8,008 nt of DNA from NCBI GenBank assembly GCA_946629475.1, contig CAMOXX010000122.1:1-8008 (forward strand). Reading direction: 5' to 3'. The notes beneath the pieces were generated by a model. That model was not told where the DNA came from, did not search any database, and saw nothing but the letters and a program-made list of their open reading frames with translations. Origin of the DNA: an uncultured Blautia sp. GTDB taxonomy: Bacteria; Bacillota; Clostridia; Lachnospirales; Lachnospiraceae. A program made the position numbers and the translations under genes. Each line of letters starts with the position of its first letter. The first letter of the stretch is position 1. Shown here one piece after another: positions 1-6,987 of the stretch.

Positions 1-2300
1 AGCGGGAGCTGTCGCTGGATTATATCGTAGATCAGCTGGCGGTTAGGCCGCAGTTCAATCTGAACTATCTTAGGGTCATGGAGGACGGCACGGAGAAGTA
101 TTTCCGCATTGAACTTGCCCGGATGAATATGCCCGATGGAAAAATGGGGGTAGTCTGCGGATTTAAGGATGTGGATAAGGATGTCAGACAGGCGCAGGAA
201 GCCCAGAGGGAGCAGCAGCGGCAGCTGGAACAGAGGCTGGCCCTTCAGGAGCAGCTTCTGGAGCAGGAAAAGTACCGGGCACAGCTGGACAATATGATCA
301 CAGCGATGGCTTCGGATTACCGGAGCGTGTACCATGTAGATCTGGACAACAATGAGGGCATCTGCTACCGGGCGGATCCCAAGGATCCGGATCATTATAA
401 GGAAGGAATGCGATTTCCGTTCTACGAAAGATTTTCGGAATACGGGGAGCTGTACGTGGACGAACAGTACAAAGAAGGGTTCCGTCAGTTCATCGACCCG
501 GATCATATTCGCGAGTCTCTTTTGACGGAAAGTATCATTGCGTACCGGTACCTTGCTCACCGGAACGGCAGCGACTACTATGAGATGCTGCGTATGGCAG
601 GAGTGCGCCATCCCGCCGACAGGGATGACCACATTGTCCACGCCGTAGGGATCGGGTTTACGGTGATCGATGCGGAGATGAGGGAATCCCTGGAGCAGCG
701 CAGGGTTCTGGTGGAAGCTCTGGACGCGGCCAGACAGGCCAACAGTGCCAAGACATCGTTCCTGTCAAGCATGAGCCATGAGATCCGTACTCCCATGAAT
801 GCGATCATCGGGCTGAACAGCCTGGCTATGAAGGACGAGACCCTGCTTCCCCAGACACGGGAGTATCTGAAAAAGACGGGGGAAAGCGCCAGGCATCTGC
901 TGGGACTGATCAATGATATTCTGGACATGAGCCGTATCGAGTCGGGCCGGATGGTGCTGCGCAACGAAGAATTCTCGTTCAGTTCCATTCTGGAACAGAT
1001 CAATACCATGGTCATGTCGCAGTGCAGCGACAAGGGCCTGAAGTATGAGTGCCGGATTCTCAGCCAGGTGGATGACTATTATATCGGGGACGACATGAAG
1101 CTGAAGGAGGTTCTGATCAATATTCTCAGCAATGCCGTCAAGTTTACCGACGCTCCCGGACATATTACTTTTACAGTGGAACGGACGGCTGTGTTTGCCG
1201 ATCAGTCTACCATGAAGTTTTGCATTCAGGATACCGGGATCGGGATGGATCAGGAATATATTCCAAAAATCTTTGACGCTTTTTCCCAGGAGGACGGAAG
1301 CCGCAAGAGCAAGTATGGAAGTACCGGACTGGGCATGGCGATCACGAAGAATATTGTGGAGATGATGAACGGGACGATCGACGTTGAATCTGAGAAGGGG
1401 GTAGGGACAAAGTTCACGGTGATCATCAGCCTGCGGAATTGTGAGCAGCGGGGACCGGAGCGGGAGATTGACCCCGGTACGCTGAAGGTGCTGGTGGTGG
1501 ACGATGATCCGGTTACCGCGGAGCATGCGCGGACGGTGCTGGACGAGGTCGGAATCTATACCGATGTATGCTTTGACGGTCCGACAGCGCTGCACATGCT
1601 GGAGCTTCAGCATGCCAAGCAGGAACCCTACAATCTGGTGCTGATGGATTGGAAAATGCCCGGGATGGATGGTCTGGAAGCGTCCAGACTGATCCGGGAG
1701 CGCTATGACAATGAGACAACCGTCATTATCCTGACCGCCTACAACTGGGACGAGATTGCAAATGAGACGATCGTGGACAGCTTTCTTGCCAAACCTCTGT
1801 TTGCATCTAACGTACTGGCAGAGTTCGAGCGTGTTGCCCGCAAGAACAATATGAGCCTGTTCAAAGAAAAGCAGCGGGCCGATCTCAAGGGAAGGCGCAT
1901 TCTGCTGGCTGAGGATATGGAGATCAATGCTGATCTCATGATGGACATGCTCTCCCTGGAGGAGGTGGAGGTCGATCATGCGGAAAACGGCAGGATCGCT
2001 TTGGATATGTTCAGCAAAAGTGAAGTGGGTACCTACGATGCGATTTTGATGGATGTGCGGATGCCTGTGATGGACGGGCTTGAAGCCGCAGCGGCCATCC
2101 GCAGGCTGGAACGGGAGGATGCGGGTATGATCCCCATTATTGCGCTGACCGCAAATGCTTTTGATGAGGATGTTCAAAGATCGCTTCAGGCGGGGATGAA
2201 TGCGCATCTGACAAAACCGGTGGAATCAGAGCATCTGTTCCAGACACTGGGAGAGCTGATCTATGAGGCGGAAAATCAGAAACCCGGAGCAGATTCGTGA
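1..2300 (+). CDS. Hybrid sensor histidine kinase with two receiver domains (5'-partial)
   Basis: The reading frame is open to the left edge (first full codon at position 3), so the ATG at 78 is internal and the true start is outside the window. Numbering from that Met: residues 1-37 look like the end of a PAS domain (GFKDVDKDVR). A Gln/Glu-rich coiled coil follows at about 38-70 and a PAS-like sensor region at about 75-200. A second short helix leads to the HisKA domain, with phospho-accepting His234 in SHEIRTPMNAIIG. The ATPase domain has an N box (E344, N348, N352), G1 box DTGIG (385-389) and G2 box GSTGLG (414-419). Two receiver domains follow: REC1 (acidic D475-D477, phospho-Asp524, T553, K572) and REC2 (E612/D613, phospho-Asp659, T691, K713). 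All catalytic residues are present. No HPt domain and no DNA-binding domain follow REC2, so output must pass to a separate protein. The visible part has no membrane segment. The gene ends in tandem stops, TGA-TAA. Signal and targets are unknown. Confidence 0.95.
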   Translation, partial: RELSLDYIVDQLAVRPQFNLNYLRVMEDGTEKYFRIELARMNMPDGKMGVVCGFKDVDKDVRQAQEAQREQQRQLEQRLALQEQLLEQEKYRAQLDNMITAMASDYRSVYHVDLDNNEGICYRADPKDPDHYKEGMRFPFYERFSEYGELYVDEQYKEGFRQFIDPDHIRESLLTESIIAYRYLAHRNGSDYYEMLRMAGVRHPADRDDHIVHAVGIGFTVIDAEMRESLEQRRVLVEALDAARQANSAKTSFLSSMSHEIRTPMNAIIGLNSLAMKDETLLPQTREYLKKTGESARHLLGLINDILDMSRIESGRMVLRNEEFSFSSILEQINTMVMSQCSDKGLKYECRILSQVDDYYIGDDMKLKEVLINILSNAVKFTDAPGHITFTVERTAVFADQSTMKFCIQDTGIGMDQEYIPKIFDAFSQEDGSRKSKYGSTGLGMAITKNIVEMMNGTIDVESEKGVGTKFTVIISLRNCEQRGPEREIDPGTLKVLVVDDDPVTAEHARTVLDEVGIYTDVCFDGPTALHMLELQHAKQEPYNLVLMDWKMPGMDGLEASRLIRERYDNETTVIILTAYNWDEIANETIVDSFLAKPLFASNVLAEFERVARKNNMSLFKEKQRADLKGRRILLAEDMEINADLMMDMLSLEEVEVDHAENGRIALDMFSKSEVGTYDAILMDVRMPVMDGLEAAAAIRRLEREDAGMIPIIALTANAFDEDVQRSLQAGMNAHLTKPVESEHLFQTLGELIYEAENQKPGADS

Positions 2301-2309
2301 TAACTGGTG

Positions 2310-2336
2310 TTGCTATGACGGAAATTGTGGTATACT
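2310..2336 (+). promoter_or_regulatory. Putative extended -10 promoter for the nucleotidase operon
   Basis: TGG-TATACT at 2328-2336 matches an extended -10 element (TGn followed by a hexamer one base from TATAAT). A partial -35, TTGCTA, lies at 2310-2315, but its 15-base spacer is short, so the extended -10 would carry most of the strength. It begins just after the kinase stop codon and would start transcription near 2343, giving a leader of about 115 nt before the nucleotidase gene. The position suits a dedicated operon promoter. No operator or CRE-like palindrome was recognised next to it. Confidence 0.5.
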
Positions 2337-2345
2337 GTGAGGGTA

Positions 2346-2440
2346 GTCAGCAGGAGCACCGCGCCTCTGACCGCCCGCATGAGGAATGCAAAGTATTCCG
2401 AGTGAACGGGCTCTGAATGGTTACAGTAATGTTTGCATTA
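2346..2440 (+). promoter_or_regulatory. Structured 5' leader of the nucleotidase operon (three hairpins)
   Basis: Three consecutive stem-loops can be drawn. Hairpin 1 pairs GTCAG (2346-2350) and AGG (2352-2354) with CCT-CTGAC (2364-2371), with one bulged C. Hairpin 2 pairs GCCCG (2373-2377) with CGGGC (2407-2411) and encloses GGAATG (2383-2388) paired with TATTCC (2394-2399), loop CAAAG. Hairpin 3 pairs TAATG (2427-2431) with CATTA (2436-2440). In addition AATGCAAA (2385-2392) is perfectly complementary to TTTGCATT (2432-2439), so hairpins 2 and 3 have a mutually exclusive alternative. No T-tract follows any hairpin, so these are not intrinsic terminators. The Shine-Dalgarno AAAAGGGGG just downstream is not visibly sequestered. 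I do not recognise a known riboswitch consensus. A cis-regulatory role is inference. Confidence 0.4.
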
Positions 2441-2460
2441 ATTGAAAAGGGGGAATCAGC

Positions 2461-4152
2461 ATGAAAAAAGCATTGGTGTTAATGCTCAGCGCAGCGATGA
2501 TGTTCAGTGCAGTTCCGGCTTTTGCCGGGGAGGAGGATGTACCCGAAGGCTTGCAGCAGGATCTGGTGGTACTTTTTACCAGTGATGTACACTGCGGTGT
2601 CGATCAGAATTTTGGCCTTGCCTCTATTGAACAGATACGTGAGGCCTATGAAGAAGCCGGAAATTACACTCTGCTCGTGGACGACGGCGATTTTATCCAG
2701 GGGGAGCCTCTGGGAACCATGACCAAGGGGGAATCTCTGATCGACCTGATGAACGCGACAGGTTACGATATTGCCATTCCCGGCAACCACGATTTCGACT
2801 ATGGAATGGATACTTTCCTGGAGCTTACTGAGAAAGCTGACTTCCCGTATATCAGCTGCAATTTCAACAAAGAAGGAGAACTGATATTTGATCCCTATGT
2901 GATCAAAGAGTTCGATGGTGTGAAATTTGCTTTTGTCGGCATTACGACTCCTCACACCCTCACTACCTCAACGCCTAAGTTTTTCCAGGACGAAAACGGA
3001 CAGTTCATATATGGCTTTTTCCAGGACAATACCGGTGATCTCCTGGTCTCCAAGGTTCAGGAAGCCGTTGATGCCGCCCGGGCAGAAGGCGCGGAATACG
3101 TGATTGCCATGTGCCATCTTGGCAATGAAGAAATTGCTCATCCGTATTGCTACGATGACATCATCACAAAGACAAACGGAATCGATGTGCTGCTTGACGG
3201 CCACAGCCATGATACCGACCAGGTTGTTGTCAAGAACAAAGACGGTGAGGATGTCATCCGGTCGGCCTGCGGAACCAAGCTGGCCTGCATCGGTACTGTC
3301 ACTTTTTCGACGGATGGAACGATCTCCAACAATCTTCTCAGCTGGACACTTCCGATGAGCGCTCCGACGATCTACAATATCGACAATTCTGTATCGGCGG
3401 CTGTCGAAGCGGAAACGGCGGATCTGAATAAAGCACTTTCTGAAGTTGTCGGGAAAACGCAGGCCGACCTTACAATATTTGATCCGGCTGCAGTGGATGA
3501 CAATGGCCAGCCGATCCGAATTGTCCGCAGAACAGAGACAAATCTCGGTGATCTCTGCGCTGATGCTGTCCGCAGTGCCTGCGATACGGATATTGCGATT
3601 GTCAATGGCGGCGGTATTCGTGTTTCGGTTCCTGCGGGTGATATCACCAGAAATGATCTTCTGAAGGTACAGCCTTTCAACAATGCGATCTGCGTAATGG
3701 AATTAACGGGACAGCAGATTCTGGATGCCCTGGAATGGGGCGCGAGAGCTGTACCCGAAGAAAATGGCGGTTTTCTGCAGGTATCCGGACTCACTTATGA
3801 GATTCATACCTATATTGACAGCTCCTGCACGCAGGATGAGGACGGTATCTGGACAGGAATCGACGGAGAATACCGTGTAAAGAATGTCATGGTCGGTGAT
3901 GAGCCTCTGGATCTCGAAAAGACTTACCGTGTTGCCGGTACCAATTACGTTTTCCTGAACCAGGGGGATGGCTACAATATGTTCAACGATTCTGATCTCG
4001 TTGAGGAAGATATCGTGCTTGACAACCAGGCTCTGATAGACTATGTGATAGAGGATCTTGGCGGTGTTATCGGCGAAGAGTATGCGGACCCGTACGGACA
4101 GGGACGTATCGTCGCTGTTGAGGAAGCGCCGGACAAGGAGGAGAACGGATGA
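2461..4152 (+). CDS. Exported 5'-nucleotidase / 2',3'-cyclic phosphodiesterase (UshA family)
   Basis: A 563-residue secreted metallophosphatase expected to strip phosphate from nucleotides, and perhaps open cyclic nucleotides, outside the membrane. A signal peptide occupies residues 1-22 (Lys-Lys start, hydrophobic core, likely cut after AFA). The N-terminal calcineurin-like domain (about 34-300) has the two-metal ligand set: D42 and H44 in SDVHCG, D77, GNHDFD (108-113), H219 and GHSH (247-250). The C-terminal substrate-binding domain (about 330-550) has NGGGIR (382-387), QPFNN around F406 and YVFLNQGDGY (496-505), the aromatic/GDGY region that stacks the base in this family. The length fits the family. 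The start is set by the strong site AAAAGGGGG (2445-2453), 7 bases upstream. Its stop overlaps the next ATG, implying translational coupling. There is no LPXTG sorting signal or C-terminal membrane anchor; the tail is short and acidic. Substrate preference (AMP, UDP-sugar, cyclic nucleotide) cannot be read from sequence alone. Confidence 0.92.
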   Translation: MKKALVLMLSAAMMFSAVPAFAGEEDVPEGLQQDLVVLFTSDVHCGVDQNFGLASIEQIREAYEEAGNYTLLVDDGDFIQGEPLGTMTKGESLIDLMNATGYDIAIPGNHDFDYGMDTFLELTEKADFPYISCNFNKEGELIFDPYVIKEFDGVKFAFVGITTPHTLTTSTPKFFQDENGQFIYGFFQDNTGDLLVSKVQEAVDAARAEGAEYVIAMCHLGNEEIAHPYCYDDIITKTNGIDVLLDGHSHDTDQVVVKNKDGEDVIRSACGTKLACIGTVTFSTDGTISNNLLSWTLPMSAPTIYNIDNSVSAAVEAETADLNKALSEVVGKTQADLTIFDPAAVDDNGQPIRIVRRTETNLGDLCADAVRSACDTDIAIVNGGGIRVSVPAGDITRNDLLKVQPFNNAICVMELTGQQILDALEWGARAVPEENGGFLQVSGLTYEIHTYIDSSCTQDEDGIWTGIDGEYRVKNVMVGDEPLDLEKTYRVAGTNYVFLNQGDGYNMFNDSDLVEEDIVLDNQALIDYVIEDLGGVIGEEYADPYGQGRIVAVEEAPDKEENG

Positions 4153-5504
4153 AGAAGGTATTGAATGCTGCAGCTTGTGCCATGCTTGTAGTTTCCATGT
4201 CAGCGAACAGTTACGCTGCTGACCTGGTAAAGAGAGGAAGCGCCGGGGATGATGTCCGCGAAGTCCAGGAGATGCTGATTTCGATGGGCTATCTGGATCC
4301 GGGAGAGGATGATGGAAAATTCGGCCCGAAGACAGAAAAGGCTGTTCTGGCATTCCAGGAGGATCACAGCCTGGATGCTACCGGTATTGTGGGTGAGGGA
4401 ACATTAAACGTTATGAAGACGGGCGGCGCGGATCAGGAACCGGATGCTGCCGAAGCTGAAGAAACAACAGAAGAAACAGCGGATGAGAGTATTGATCCCA
4501 CCGAAGCCTTTCCTTCCTGGAACCCTGACAGTGAAACCTTAAAGGAACTTGTGGAATTTGTAGCTGACTGCACGGACGAGTCGGGTGCAGGTTATCTCGA
4601 TCCGGCGGACCGTATCGCTGTTTTCGACATGGATGGAACGATTCTCTGCGAGAAAGCGCCTGTCTACTTTGATTACTGTCTGACGATGTACCGTGTGCTG
4701 GATGATCCGACGTACAACGCGACTGAGGAAGAAAAGAATGCCATGCAGCAGACGCGCGACCACGCTTATGCAAACGGAGAGGTGTTTGATCCCGAGATCG
4801 GTCCTGTTAAAAATGATCTGGTTGCGTCAGCCTTTGCAGGGATGACTCCTGAAGAATTCCGGGCCTATGTGGTCGATTTTGCGGATCATGTGGACGCTGT
4901 AGGTTTTGAAGGGATGACATATGGGGAATCCTTCTACAAACCCATGATTGAGGTGATCGATTACCTGAGAGCCAACGATTTTGATGTGTGGATGGTTTCT
5001 GCCTGTGAGCGTGAGGTTGTGCGTGCGCTCGTAGAGCGTTATGACATCCCGTTTGATCATGTCGTCGCTACCGACGTGCCGTATGATGCATCCGGAAAGG
5101 GAGAGGAACCCGCCGACAAGTATAATATGAGTCAGGAAGATATCCTTCTGCTCGGCGCTCCGATCGCCGACGTGGAGTGCGGAAAATCGGGCAAACCGGC
5201 AGGAATCGCCCGTGAAATCGGAAAGCGGCCGGTGCTGGCGTTTGGAAACAGTTCCGGAGACTTTTCGATGCTCAACTATGCCGAGAGCAACCCGAATCAT
5301 GAAGGAATGGGCTTTTTCGTAGTCTGTGATGACACAGAGCGGGAATACGGCAGCGATGAGAAGGCTGCTGAATATTATGAGGTAGTGGAAAACGAAAACT
5401 GGACTGCCATTTCGATGGCGAATGACTGGGCCGTTATTTACGGCGACGGCGTGCAGAAGACAGAGCTTCCCGGCGCAGAGGAAGCGCTGTATGACGCAGC
5501 ATAA
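4149..5504 (+). CDS. Exported peptidoglycan-binding / HAD-family phosphatase fusion protein
   Basis: A 451-residue two-domain secreted protein. Residues 1-23 are a signal peptide (probable cut after SYA). Residues about 26-92 form a PG_binding_1 domain (GSAGDDVREVQ, then DGKFGPKTEKAVLAFQ), a three-helix module that binds the cell wall. An acidic Glu/Thr/Asp-rich linker (about 94-120) leads to a HAD phosphatase domain (about 127-445) of the phosphoserine-phosphatase-like type. Motif I is DMDGT with nucleophile D160 and acid/base D162; motif II is S284 (VSACER); the motif III Lys is K346 or K349; motif IV is GNSSGD (366-371), keeping D371 but with Asn at the first acidic position. A long cap insert lies between motifs I and II. 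It is translated from AAGGAGGAG (4135-4143) inside the nucleotidase gene, with an ATGA overlap, so the two proteins are probably made together. The inferred role is a wall-attached phosphomonoesterase; the substrate is unknown. Phosphate release from nucleotide breakdown products or phospholipid head groups is possible. Confidence 0.87.
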   Translation: MKKVLNAAACAMLVVSMSANSYAADLVKRGSAGDDVREVQEMLISMGYLDPGEDDGKFGPKTEKAVLAFQEDHSLDATGIVGEGTLNVMKTGGADQEPDAAEAEETTEETADESIDPTEAFPSWNPDSETLKELVEFVADCTDESGAGYLDPADRIAVFDMDGTILCEKAPVYFDYCLTMYRVLDDPTYNATEEEKNAMQQTRDHAYANGEVFDPEIGPVKNDLVASAFAGMTPEEFRAYVVDFADHVDAVGFEGMTYGESFYKPMIEVIDYLRANDFDVWMVSACEREVVRALVERYDIPFDHVVATDVPYDASGKGEEPADKYNMSQEDILLLGAPIADVECGKSGKPAGIAREIGKRPVLAFGNSSGDFSMLNYAESNPNHEGMGFFVVCDDTEREYGSDEKAAEYYEVVENENWTAISMANDWAVIYGDGVQKTELPGAEEALYDAA

Positions 5505-5516
5505 GATGATCACAGG

Positions 5517-5545
5517 GAGCCTTACCGCGCGATGCGGTAAGGCTC
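5517..5545 (+). terminator. Rho-independent-type terminator hairpin after the nucleotidase operon
   Basis: A perfect 12-bp inverted repeat, GAGCCTTACCGC and GCGGTAAGGCTC, encloses a 5-base loop (GCGAT). It begins 12 bases after the phosphatase stop codon. The tract after the stem (TGTTAAAC) is only weakly T-rich, so termination may be inefficient or the hairpin may serve as a 3'-end stabiliser. A further 7-base inverted repeat, AGATGAT (5504-5510) with ATCATCT (5557-5563), brackets it. Its position between the operon and the AmmeMemoRadiSam genes supports a transcript boundary. Confidence 0.7.
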
Positions 5546-5601
5546 TGTTAAACTGAATCATCTGATGCGGGATATGCTTTTGATGGGAGAGGGGGAGAGC
5601 C

Positions 5602-6987
5602 ATGTCTATTCAGGCTGCATTTATGGTGCCGCATCCGCCGATGATCATTCCGGAGGTCGGGCGCGGAAGTGAGGCGCAGATTAAAGAAACGACAAGAGCT
5701 TATGAACAGATTGCGGGAGAGATCGCCGCGTGTAAGCCGGAAACCATTATTATAATAAGCCCTCATTCGATTATGTATTCGGATTATTTTCATATTTCAC
5801 CCGGACGCAGGGCAAAGGGGTCTTTTGCGGAATTTGGCGCGGGACAGGTGAAATTCACAGAGGATTATGATGAGGAGCTGGTCAATCAGATCTGCCTGAC
5901 CGCCGCGGAAGAACAGTTTCCGGCCGGTACGCTTGGAGAGAGGAGCGCAAGGCTGGATCATGGGACGATGGTTCCGCTTTTCTTTATCCGCAGGGCATAT
6001 GATGACTTTCGGATTGTACGGATCGGTCTGTCCGGCCTTCCCCTGACGGATCACTATCGCTTTGGCATGATGATTCGGGAAGCAGTTGAAGCTGTGGGAA
6101 GAAGAACGGTAATTGTTGCCAGCGGGGATCTTTCTCATAAGCTGCAGGAGTACGGTCCATATGGATATGCCGCGGAGGGGCCGGAGTATGACAGGCGCGT
6201 AATGGATGTGTGCGGCCGTGCAGCGTTCGGAGAGCTGCTGACATTTGATGAGGTGTTCTGCGAAAAGGCGGCAGAATGCGGGCACCGCTCTTTTGTGATC
6301 ATGGCGGGCGCGTTCGACGGAATTCAGGTGAGAGGAAAGGCCTTGTCCCACCAGGATGTGACCGGCGTGGGATACGGGATCTGCACATTCTATCCTGAAG
6401 GGGAAGATGCTGAACGGTATTTTCTGGAAAAGCACCTGCAGAAGAAGGAGGAAGAGCTCTCGGCTCAGGCGGCGAAATCCGATTCCTACGTCAGACTTGC
6501 CAGAAAATCTCTGGAAGCATATATCCGAAACAGAAAAACCATCCCTGTCCCGGATGATCTGCCGGAGGAAATGCTGAAAACGCGGGCCGGTGCGTTTGTC
6601 TCCATTCACAAGCATGGAAAGCTGCGGGGGTGTATCGGTACGATCGCTCCGACTGCGGAGAATGTCGCAAAGGAGATTATTCGGAATGCCATCAGTGCTT
6701 CTACTCAGGATCCTCGCTTTGATCCCGTCACGGAAGAAGAACTGAAATGGCTGGAGATCAATGTGGATGTGTTGGGAGAGCCGGAGAGGATATCCTCCCT
6801 GGCCGAGCTGGATGTCAGACGGTACGGCGTGATCGTCAGCTGCGGGCATAAGAGAGGGCTTCTCCTTCCGGATCTGGATGGCGTGGACACCCCGGAGCAG
6901 CAGGTTTCCATTGCCATGAAAAAAGGCGGGATCCGTGAAAATGAGCCGTATGTCCTGGAGCGGTTTGAAGTGGTACGGCACGTATGA
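5602..6987 (+). CDS. amrA: Fused AmmeMemoRadiSam proteins B (MEMO) and A (AMMECR1)
   Basis: A 461-residue cytoplasmic fusion of two components of the AmmeMemoRadiSam system; no signal peptide is seen. Residues 1 to about 265 are MEMO, the LigB-like fold related to class III extradiol dioxygenases. Candidate metal/active-site residues are H11 (MVPHPP), H55 (SPHS), H120 (LDHGTMVP), the SGDLSH motif (174-179) and C226-G-H228. A charged helix (about 270-295) links to AMMECR1 (about 295-461), with FVSIHKHGKLRGCIGT (332-347) carrying the family signature LRGCIG, DPRFDPVTEEEL (370-381) and a VSCGHKRGLLLPDLDGV block (412-428). Many genomes encode these as two proteins; the fused form is, as I recall, common in Clostridia. 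The start is supported by GGGGGAG (5591-5597). The radical SAM partner lies 200 bases downstream. Human MEMO1 has been reported to bind metal and AMMECR1 is a human disease gene, but the bacterial reaction is not established to my knowledge. Family assignment is firm; function is open. Confidence 0.93.
   Translation: MSIQAAFMVPHPPMIIPEVGRGSEAQIKETTRAYEQIAGEIAACKPETIIIISPHSIMYSDYFHISPGRRAKGSFAEFGAGQVKFTEDYDEELVNQICLTAAEEQFPAGTLGERSARLDHGTMVPLFFIRRAYDDFRIVRIGLSGLPLTDHYRFGMMIREAVEAVGRRTVIVASGDLSHKLQEYGPYGYAAEGPEYDRRVMDVCGRAAFGELLTFDEVFCEKAAECGHRSFVIMAGAFDGIQVRGKALSHQDVTGVGYGICTFYPEGEDAERYFLEKHLQKKEEELSAQAAKSDSYVRLARKSLEAYIRNRKTIPVPDDLPEEMLKTRAGAFVSIHKHGKLRGCIGTIAPTAENVAKEIIRNAISASTQDPRFDPVTEEELKWLEINVDVLGEPERISSLAELDVRRYGVIVSCGHKRGLLLPDLDGVDTPEQQVSIAMKKGGIRENEPYVLERFEVVRHV

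Noticed and set aside
78..80. ATG at 78 as the true start of the kinase
   Set aside because: The frame continues open to the left edge, no Shine-Dalgarno precedes this ATG, and it would cut a PAS domain in half.
765..2207. 480-residue open frame on the minus strand
   Set aside because: It lies wholly inside the hybrid kinase gene, whose sense frame encodes complete HisKA, ATPase and receiver motifs. The antisense protein has no recognisable domain and no clear Shine-Dalgarno, so it is a codon-bias shadow.
2373..2411. Hairpin as the kinase gene's intrinsic terminator
   Set aside because: No T-tract follows the stem, and it lies downstream of a good promoter for the next gene, so a leader structure fits better.
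4149..4220. Lipoprotein signal in the HAD phosphatase (Cys at residue 10)
   Set aside because: The Cys is in the hydrophobic core, too near the N-terminus and without a proper lipobox. A standard signal peptide cut after SYA fits better.
5548..5578. Promoter for the AmmeMemoRadiSam genes (TTAAAC ... TATGCT)
   Set aside because: Both boxes match poorly and the spacer of about 19 bases is long. A promoter is likely somewhere here, but I cannot support this one.
5797..6981. 394-residue open frame on the minus strand
   Set aside because: It is antisense to the MEMO/AMMECR1 fusion, which has strong family motifs. The His/Arg-rich composition of the antisense product is typical of a shadow frame.
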